IMG/VR virus record: IMGVR_UViG_3300026512_000001
Span: 1-35,911 of that record
DNA length: 35,911 bases
From: a virus
Direction: 5' to 3' (one strand)
Part shown: positions 29,982-35,911 of the stretch, in pieces
Position numbering within the stretch: the stretch's first letter is position 1
Layout of the letters: each line of letters begins with the position of its first letter
Notes under the pieces: generated by a model
What the model was told of the DNA's origin: nothing
Database searches by the model: none
What the model saw: only the letters and a program-made list of their open reading frames with translations
Translations under genes and position numbers: made by a program

Positions 29982-31386
29982 TTTAATCCAAAAAATAAAC
30001 CCTTTTCAAACCAGAGCATTCTATTCGGGTGCAAAAAAAAGTTCTGCGAATAAGGATTTTTGGAATGCCAACACACCATTTGAGCAAACAGCAATAAGCG
30101 AGAGAGATACACTTAGAGCCAGAGCCAGATGGCTATCTGCTAATAATCCAATTATGGGAAACATTGATAATTCATTTATAACTAATGTCGTAGGTAAAGG
30201 TATATCACTTCAAGCTAGGACAGCTGATAAAGCATTAAATGATGAGATAGAATCAAGATTCAAAGCTTGGTGTCGAAGATGCGATATAACAGAGCGATTA
30301 CACTTCTTTGATGTCCAAAAAATGGTTTACTTAAATCGTATGGTCGATGGTGAGATATTCATTTATAAGAAAATTGTAAAAGGTGAGTTAAAACTTCAAA
30401 TTTTAGAAGCTGATGCTATTGATGGAACAGAGGGCGAAAACGGATTAACTCTTGATGTAAATGGTAAGGTTACCCACTATAATTTTTTAGATAAAAATCA
30501 AAATAAAATCAAAATAAAATCAGAATTAGTTATTAATTTTTGTAAACTAGAAAGACCCACACAATACAGAGGAGTTTCTGAATACAAAAGGGCTATTTTA
30601 GATATTAAAAACTTTTCTGCTTATCAAAGTTCAACTGTTCTGAATGCTAGAGCAAATGCAGAAATTGCATACACGATAGAGACAGAGCGAAGTAATGAAA
30701 TGTTTGGAGCAACTCCACAAGATGGCTCCGATGAAGAATTGCACGATATAAACGGCTTGATGGTTTATTATCTTAAAGCAGGTGAAAAAATCAATAAACA
30801 CTCTAATTCTTTTGGTGCAGGGTATGATGATTTTATAACTTCAACGGTTAGAATGATTGCAAGTGCTAGATGTATATCGTATGAATTGGCTTTTAAGGAT
30901 TATTCCAAAGTAAATTTTGCAAGTTCTCGGGCAAGTATTATACAAGATAACAAGAAATTTGATGATGAGCAGATACACATTGCTACATATTTATTAGATG
31001 ATATTTATAGAGCTTGGTTAGAAGTAGAAGTATTGAAAACAGGAATTATAGCACCAGTAAAATTTGAAGCTGAAAAAAGCACCTATTTAAAATGTAATTG
31101 GGCTTTCCCTCGCCGTGTTTGGGTAGATCCAAAAAAAGAACTTGATGCGATAGAAAAAGAGATTAAACTAAATCTTACAACGGAAACTGACATCTGCTCG
31201 CAGATGGGTTTAGAGTACGAAGATATTTTAAAGACTAAGCAAAAAGAAAATGAGTTAAAAAAATCTTATGGAATTTTGAGCGATTTTGATGAGGAGATAC
31301 TTATCAAAAAAGCAAGTCAATACAATAAACAAGAATCATCAAACGATGATATAGAGGAGGTAGAAGATGCCAAAACAACAGATTAG
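29965..31386 (+). CDS. Portal protein (lambda gpB family)
   Basis: Forms the dodecameric channel at the head vertex for DNA entry and exit. The N-terminus 'NANTPFEQTAISERDTLRARARWLSANNPIMGNIDNSFITNVVGKGI' is the lambda portal opening; further on 'MVDGEIFIYKKI', 'ILEADAIDG', 'ERPTQYRGVSEYKRAILDIKNF' and 'CISYELAFKDYSKVNFASSRASI' match the family. 473 aa is usual. The end overlaps the protease-capsid gene by 20 bases. Confidence 0.93.
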   Translation: MSYFRNLIQKINPFQTRAFYSGAKKSSANKDFWNANTPFEQTAISERDTLRARARWLSANNPIMGNIDNSFITNVVGKGISLQARTADKALNDEIESRFKAWCRRCDITERLHFFDVQKMVYLNRMVDGEIFIYKKIVKGELKLQILEADAIDGTEGENGLTLDVNGKVTHYNFLDKNQNKIKIKSELVINFCKLERPTQYRGVSEYKRAILDIKNFSAYQSSTVLNARANAEIAYTIETERSNEMFGATPQDGSDEELHDINGLMVYYLKAGEKINKHSNSFGAGYDDFITSTVRMIASARCISYELAFKDYSKVNFASSRASIIQDNKKFDDEQIHIATYLLDDIYRAWLEVEVLKTGIIAPVKFEAEKSTYLKCNWAFPRRVWVDPKKELDAIEKEIKLNLTTETDICSQMGLEYEDILKTKQKENELKKSYGILSDFDEEILIKKASQYNKQESSNDDIEEVEDAKTTD

Positions 31387-33277
31387 AAAAGCTGAATGCT
31401 TACAGGGTGTTACTCATACTAGAAAGCTTAGTATAGCACCGACAAAACGAGAGAATCTAGCAGAAAACACTTTGGAATTTTGTTTAGTTTCAAGCGATAA
31501 TGCTGGAACTCGTTTCGATTGGGATTCATATGAATACTATACAGAGCAACTAGATGTGAATGGTGCAAATGTCGAAAGGTTAAACACTTTCTTTAAAGAC
31601 CATTACAGAAGTGTAGATAGTGCTATTGGTAAAGTTTCAAATGTTCGTGTAAATGGTGGTTTACTTGTTGGTGATGTGACTTTTGGAACCGATGAAGATT
31701 CGCAAAAGATATATAGAAAATATCTTGATGGGATTCTTACCGATGTTTCAATCGGTTATGAAATTAGAAACTATAGTGTAGAAAGTGCAGAGAATGAACG
31801 GGATATTGTAACCGTTACTGAATATGAAATTTTTGAACTTTCAGCGGTTGGGATTGGATTTGATGCTGGAGCAAAAAAAAGAAATGATAACAAATTGGGG
31901 GAAAATATGCCTAAAGAACTATTAGAAAGATTAGCTAATTTAGAAAAATTAGCAACAAAAACCGATGAAGAGAGTGCTGAACTTAGAAGTTTGTTATCTC
32001 AAAAATCAGATATAGAAAAAAATGAGATGATAAGATTAAAATCTGAAAATGTAGAGTTAGCTAGAAAAGCTGATATTGAAGCTACAATCGCAACATATAA
32101 GCCGTCAGAATCTGTTGCAAATCAATTTAGAATGAGTGGAACAGTAAACGAGCTTACTCGTGCTATTTTAGATGAGAGACAAAGTAACCAACCAAATATT
32201 GAGACAAAACCAAATAATGAATCAACTCGAAATGATATGATTTCTGCTATGATTGATGGTCTAGCACTTAGAGTTGGTGCAATCATTGACAATCCACACA
32301 AAGATGCTGCACAATATAGAAATGCACCTTTAACAGCAATCGGTAATGCTCTATTATCTGAAAACAATCGTTCATTTAATCCCTCTGAAATTGCAGAGAG
32401 AAGCCTTGTAAGTGGTGATTTCCCTTTACTTTTACAATCTGTTGGTGCAAGAGTATTATCGGCAGAATTTGAAGCTCAATCGAGAACTTATGCAAGTTGG
32501 ATTAATCAGGTTGAAGTACCAGACTTTAGAGTTAATACAGACCTTACAGCAAGTGTTGGTGGTGGTCGTCTTTCTAAAATCGGCGAAAATGGTGATTTAA
32601 AAGAGTTGAAAGGTAGTGAAAAAGCTGAACAATGGAAAATCGAACCATTCGGAAATAAATTTGTACTTACTAGAGAAATGATTATTAACGATGATTTAGG
32701 TAACTTCACAAACTTGATTTCTGTTTTTGGTACTATGGCACAAACTACTGCTAATGGTTTGGTATATGATTTACTTCAAGGTAAAGGTGCTTATGCCAAC
32801 TATAAAATGGCTGATGGTTCAGGGGTTTTCGTAGCTTCAAGAAATAACAGTGCAACTGATGATCTATCACCTGATGCTATCTCTGCTGGTCGTCTTGCAA
32901 TGAGTAAACAAGTTGGGCTTGATGGCAAAACACCTTTAAATATCACACCAAAATATCTTATCGTTTCACCTGCTCTTGAGGTTCAAGCAAGAGAGATTCT
33001 AGGTGCAACAAATAAAATAGGGGCAACAAATACAGGTGAGATAAATGTTCATCAAGGGGCTTATGAGCTGATTGTAGATGCAGAAATTAAGAGTGATTCG
33101 GCTTGGTTCTTAGCAAGTGATAGAAGAACTATTAAGATGGGCTTCTTAGCTGGAACAGGTCGCAAACCAACGGTAAAATTAAATGAAACTTCAATCTCTA
33201 AAACAGTTTTTGAGGGTATTTTTGATTTAGGTGTAGTTGTGGAAGATTTTAAGGGTCTCTACAGAGGGAATGTATAA
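31367..33277 (+). CDS. Prohead protease - major capsid fusion protein (636 aa)
   Basis: The first 165 residues are an HK97/S78-type prohead protease with catalytic H79 ('FFKDHYRS') and S128 ('TDVSIGYEI'). A Glu/Lys-rich scaffold-like coiled region (182-290) leads to an HK97-fold capsid ('TAIGNALLSENNRSFNPSEIAERSL', 'NLISVFGTMAQTTANGLVYDLL', 'VVVEDFKGLY'). Such fusions are known in phages. An internal ATG at 31907 with GGGGG four bases upstream could make the scaffold-capsid part (456 aa) alone. Confidence 0.9.
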   Translation: MPKQQIRKAECLQGVTHTRKLSIAPTKRENLAENTLEFCLVSSDNAGTRFDWDSYEYYTEQLDVNGANVERLNTFFKDHYRSVDSAIGKVSNVRVNGGLLVGDVTFGTDEDSQKIYRKYLDGILTDVSIGYEIRNYSVESAENERDIVTVTEYEIFELSAVGIGFDAGAKKRNDNKLGENMPKELLERLANLEKLATKTDEESAELRSLLSQKSDIEKNEMIRLKSENVELARKADIEATIATYKPSESVANQFRMSGTVNELTRAILDERQSNQPNIETKPNNESTRNDMISAMIDGLALRVGAIIDNPHKDAAQYRNAPLTAIGNALLSENNRSFNPSEIAERSLVSGDFPLLLQSVGARVLSAEFEAQSRTYASWINQVEVPDFRVNTDLTASVGGGRLSKIGENGDLKELKGSEKAEQWKIEPFGNKFVLTREMIINDDLGNFTNLISVFGTMAQTTANGLVYDLLQGKGAYANYKMADGSGVFVASRNNSATDDLSPDAISAGRLAMSKQVGLDGKTPLNITPKYLIVSPALEVQAREILGATNKIGATNTGEINVHQGAYELIVDAEIKSDSAWFLASDRRTIKMGFLAGTGRKPTVKLNETSISKTVFEGIFDLGVVVEDFKGLYRGNV

Positions 33278-33325
33278 GCTTAATTGCTTATACATTCTAA
33301 AAAACTAAAATAAAAAGGTTTAAAA

Positions 33326-33661
33326 ATGGGAATTGCAAGAAAATTATATACAGGAGATGTTGTAACTATGGTTGCAACTGCTACAATAGAAGTTAAAGAT
33401 GTAGTTATTTTTGGTGATAGTATAGGTGTTGCACTTATGGCTGGTGAAGCTGGTGACACTATTTCGGTCGATACGGTTGGAGTTTACGAATTACCAGCAT
33501 TTACGGACGATGAAATTAATGTTGGAACAGTTTTATATTGGGATGAATCAGAAACTTATGTAACTATCGATTCGGATTCTGGTGCTAATGTTCGTGCTGG
33601 TGTGTCGTGGAACACTAAAGGTTCTGGTGTTGCTGGTGTTGCAGAAGTGAAAATAGGGTAG
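33326..33661 (+). CDS. DUF2190-family capsid decoration protein (111 aa)
   Basis: 'TVATATIEVKDVVIFGDSIGVALMAGEAGDTISVDTVGVYELP' is the typical DUF2190 beta pattern. These small proteins lie just after the capsid gene and stabilise the shell. AAAAGG ribosome site. Confidence 0.85.
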   Translation: MGIARKLYTGDVVTMVATATIEVKDVVIFGDSIGVALMAGEAGDTISVDTVGVYELPAFTDDEINVGTVLYWDESETYVTIDSDSGANVRAGVSWNTKGSGVAGVAEVKIG

Positions 33662-33663
33662 TT

Positions 33664-33939
33664 ATGAGTTTAAAAAATCAAATTAAAACAGACACGGAAT
33701 TTTTCTTAAATATTGCAGAGTTCGCAGATACTGCTTTCTACAATGGTAAAGAAATATCTGTTTTGTTTGATACTGTCGCAGAAGAAAATTTTTTAATAGA
33801 GATTATTACTTGTAACAAAGAGGATTTAGACCCTCTTACTACTTCAACAAAATTTATACTTAACGGCAAGACTTACACGGCTTCAAGCTGGGTAGATAGA
33901 GCAGGAATGATGGAGATAGTTGTCAATGTTCAAAACTGA
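33664..33939 (+). CDS. Head-tail joining protein, gpFII-like (91 aa)
   Basis: Beta-rich protein with 'FADTAFYNGKEISVLFDTVAEENFLIEI' and 'FILNGKTYTASSWV-RAGMMEIVVNV', as in the FII/tail-attachment type. Position after the decoration gene and before tail genes fits. Overlaps the next gene by 20 bases. Confidence 0.65.
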   Translation: MSLKNQIKTDTEFFLNIAEFADTAFYNGKEISVLFDTVAEENFLIEIITCNKEDLDPLTTSTKFILNGKTYTASSWVDRAGMMEIVVNVQN

Positions 33940-34228
33940 AAATGAAGTGATAGAGATTTTAAAGCCCGTGGTGGCATTATTGCACCCTAACACACAGATA
34001 CGAGTAGGGAAAGCCGTTCAGGAGCAAATATCGCTAATTAGAAAAGTTACTTTCTTTGTAGTTATTCCAATTTCAGTGAATCGGGATGACATTATCAAAA
34101 TTTTTAATGAATTATCGATTAAATATAACCGAGAGATATTTTTTTCTGGTTCTGAGGCTGGATTTTTACACAGTGACTTAGAAAATGACTGGTTTTTTAT
34201 AACAGCAGAAATTACACAAAATTTATAA
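33920..34228 (+). CDS. Tail completion / terminator-like protein (102 aa)
   Basis: The size, the place just before the tail tube gene and the alpha/beta pattern ending 'DWFFITAEITQNL' fit a tail completion (gpU-like) protein. The family is inferred from position more than motif. Confidence 0.6.
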   Translation: MSMFKTENEVIEILKPVVALLHPNTQIRVGKAVQEQISLIRKVTFFVVIPISVNRDDIIKIFNELSIKYNREIFFSGSEAGFLHSDLENDWFFITAEITQNL

Positions 34229-34271
34229 GAGTTGTAGCACACTTAAATAAAATAAATTTTAAGGTAAAATT

Positions 34272-35015
34272 ATGGCAAATAAAGAATTTCTACAGATAAC
34301 TGGTGGTGAGGTTTTTATAGAAACTTACAATGCAGATGGTACACTAGCACCTATGATTTCATTTGGTAAAACGGATGAAATGGCTTTAAGTTCTGAAGTT
34401 GAAAAGATTGAACATTACGACACGGAATCATGCGAAACTGTCTTGGATGGAGAAGCTGTTGTATCTCGTACAGCAAATATATCTTTTACAACGGGAGAAG
34501 TTTCTCCAGATATGCTTGGTCGTGCTTACCTAGGAGAAGCAGTTACTACAACACAAACAGCAGTTGCAGATGATGACCAAACAGCAACAGGTGTTATAGC
34601 TGGTGGTAGATATAACCTTGGTGGTTATAGAAATGTTACAAGTGTAGTAGTTAAAAATGATGATGATTCTATTACTTATGAAGAGGGTATAGATTACAAA
34701 TTTGCTTCAAAAGCTGGTTATATTGTTATTGTATCGGGTGCAGGAATCGCTGATGGAGATGATTTAAATCTTACAGTTACAGCACCAGATGGCGAAGTTG
34801 CTACTATTGATGCAATGAAAAAAGATAGTTTAACAGCTAGAATCACTTTTAGTGGTTGTGCCTCTGTTGGTGAATCTAACGAGTATGTTTTTGAAAAAGT
34901 AAAACTACAAAGTGACGGTGATATTCAGTTAAAAGGTAAAGAATACACTACTATTTCTTTTAGTGGTTCTGTTCTTAAAACTAATGGTAAATATTTTACT
35001 GTTACAACTTACTAA
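34272..35015 (+). CDS. Major tail tube protein (247 aa)
   Basis: 'FLQITGGEVFIETYNADGTLAPMISFGKTDEMALSSEVEKIEHYDTESCETVLDGEAVVSRTANISFTTGEVSPD' fits the tail tube fold, and there is an extra beta domain in 125-160 ('NVTSVVVKNDDDSITYEEGIDYKFASKAGYIVIV'). No sheath gene exists in the window, so the tail is non-contractile. Ahead of the tail chaperone as expected. Confidence 0.85.
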   Translation: MANKEFLQITGGEVFIETYNADGTLAPMISFGKTDEMALSSEVEKIEHYDTESCETVLDGEAVVSRTANISFTTGEVSPDMLGRAYLGEAVTTTQTAVADDDQTATGVIAGGRYNLGGYRNVTSVVVKNDDDSITYEEGIDYKFASKAGYIVIVSGAGIADGDDLNLTVTAPDGEVATIDAMKKDSLTARITFSGCASVGESNEYVFEKVKLQSDGDIQLKGKEYTTISFSGSVLKTNGKYFTVTTY

Positions 35016-35070
35016 GGTTGTTATAGCACCCTAAATTGGGTGTTATATAGAATTTTAAAAGGGTTTAAAA

Positions 35071-35343
35071 ATGATAGAATTTCCAACATATGAAGAGCAA
35101 GGCAAAGTTAAAGATTTAGAGTTTACTATTACAGATTTGAGTGTAAAGTTTTTTGATAAAGTAGATAAAGATAATTCACATTACAATGATTTTGAGATTT
35201 TAAAAGATGGTTCAAATCTTACAGATGAACAGATTTTAAGTTTGGGTGCTAGAACTAAAATCGAAATAGTTAATGCTATTTTAGACCTTACAAATCCAGA
35301 CCGAAACAAAACAGATAATGAAGAGGTGGACGGAAAAAAGTAG
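35071..35343 (+). CDS. Tail assembly chaperone, zero-frame product (G-like, 90 aa)
   Basis: Acidic, helical 90-residue protein ('IEFPTYEEQGKVKDLEFTITDLSVKFFDKVDKD') in the slot of lambda G, just before the tape measure. It ends at a TAG preceded by A_AAA_AAG, a top-class -1 slippery heptamer (35334-35340). See the fusion product below. Confidence 0.85.
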   Translation: MIEFPTYEEQGKVKDLEFTITDLSVKFFDKVDKDNSHYNDFEILKDGSNLTDEQILSLGARTKIEIVNAILDLTNPDRNKTDNEEVDGKK

Positions 35344-35579
35344 CAGAGTTAGTCGCTTTTTTAATCACAAAAGGACACCAAAATAGTTACTTATACAGAC
35401 TTAGATTCTTTCAAACTTGTTTAGAGGTAGCATACAAAGAAGATGAAAAATTAACAGCTAGAATCGGAATATCAAAGCATTATAAATTTGATACTCTCAA
35501 AGAGATTCTATATCCACCAATCAAAAAACAACAATCACACGAAAATAATATCGAAGCATTAGAAAATATTTTTAAATAA
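35071..35579 (+). CDS. Tail assembly chaperone, frameshifted fusion (GT-like, 169 aa)
   Basis: Joining 35071-35340 in zero frame with 35340-35579 in the -1 frame adds 79 residues without a stop, beginning VAELVAFLITKGHQNSYLYRL and ending NNIEALENIFK. That second part has no ATG at its start and would be unread without the slip. AGAGGTGG lies 5 bases before the heptamer and may stimulate slipping. GT-like chaperones hold the tape measure during tail building. The predicted junction is A_AAA_AAG; the slip rate is unknown. Confidence 0.85.
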
Positions 35580-35594
35580 AAAGGCGAAAATGTT

Positions 35595-35911
35595 ATGACA
35601 GATAACGAATTAAAAATCAGGATAACAGCAGAATCGAGTAAGGCAGTAAAAGAGATACAAGCACTCTCCAAAGAGGTTGTTGAACTCTCAAAAAGTTTTA
35701 AAAGTTCTGCAACAGATGTATCAAAATTATCAAAATCTTTTAGTTCTCTCGGTGGTACACTTACAGCAGAATCGAGTAAGGCAGTAAAAGAGGTACAAGC
35801 ACTCTCCAAAGAGGTTGTTAAACTCTCAAAAAGTTCTAAAAGTTCTGCAACAGATGTATCAAAATTATCAAAATCTTTTAGTTCTCTCGGTGGTACACTT
35901 ACGGCAGTAGC
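35595..35911 (+). CDS. Tape measure protein, 5' end
   Basis: True start of the tape measure gene: ATG at 35595 after AAGGCG. It runs to the window end in the frame that continues at 3-3464. The first 106 residues hold two 46-residue repeats ('TAESSKAVKE-QALSKEVV-LSKS-KSS' and so on). The overlap of 127 bases with the window start makes the join exact. Confidence 0.93.
   Translation, partial: MTDNELKIRITAESSKAVKEIQALSKEVVELSKSFKSSATDVSKLSKSFSSLGGTLTAESSKAVKEVQALSKEVVKLSKSSKSSATDVSKLSKSFSSLGGTLTAV
35625..35900 (+). repeat. 138-bp tandem repeat at the tape measure N-terminus
   Basis: Copies 35625-35762 and 35763-35900 differ at three bases only. The 46-codon period keeps the frame. Since the contig ends were joined inside copy 2, the true copy number may be higher than two. 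Confidence 0.9.
35785..35911. repeat. Terminal direct repeat, right copy (127 bp)
   Basis: See the left copy. Removing one copy gives a circle of 35,784 bp with one continuous tape measure gene. Confidence 0.95.

Overview
The window is one essentially complete, AT-rich tailed-phage genome of siphovirus layout. Its first 127 bases are repeated exactly at its end (35785-35911). Joining the two ends restores a single intact tape measure gene, so the molecule assembles as a circle of about 35,784 bp. A host in the Campylobacterota (Sulfurimonas, Arcobacter or Sulfurospirillum-like) is my inference from base composition and gene style; no gene here proves it.

Layout. (1) Head and tail morphogenesis runs on the + strand from about 27.0 kb through the circle junction to 3.46 kb: small and large terminase, gpW-like joiner, portal, a protease-capsid fusion, DUF2190-type decoration protein, head-tail and tail completion proteins, tail tube, a tail chaperone with a probable -1 programmed frameshift, and the tape measure. 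(2) 3.5-12.6 kb: a small reverse-strand gene under a copied promoter, then + strand tail tip and fibre genes, a fibre-assembly-like protein, a phospholipase A2-like protein, a seven-blade propeller, and a lysis cassette (two membrane proteins and a T4-type lysozyme). (3) 12.6-19.7 kb, - strand: hypothetical cargo genes, one with a consensus promoter and twin operators, a CI-type HTH protein, a YopX protein, a replication initiator-like gene with internal iterons, an SSB-like protein, RecT and a small HTH protein. (4) 19.8-22.4 kb: a tRNA-Gly-like gene on +, then on - a Mom-like DNA modification protein, a ParB-like protein and a RecE-like nuclease. (5) 22.5-26.9 kb, +: ribbon-helix-helix protein, NinG, zinc-ribbon protein, a gpZ-like protein and small unknown genes, ending in a terminator before the late promoter.

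Working together: RecE/RecT and NinG provide recombination and circularisation functions; the initiator, its neighbour and the SSB-like protein provide replication; Mom and ParB-like proteins suggest base modification against restriction. The repressor-like proteins and shared operators suggest a temperate life style, but I find no integrase, transposase or partition ATPase.

Most unusual parts: the 410-bp gap at 17485-17895 (competing hairpins, G10 tract, terminator and a perfect 26-bp inverted repeat), the promoter-operator cassette present in three places including inside the morphogenesis operon, and the A_AAA_AAG frameshift site.
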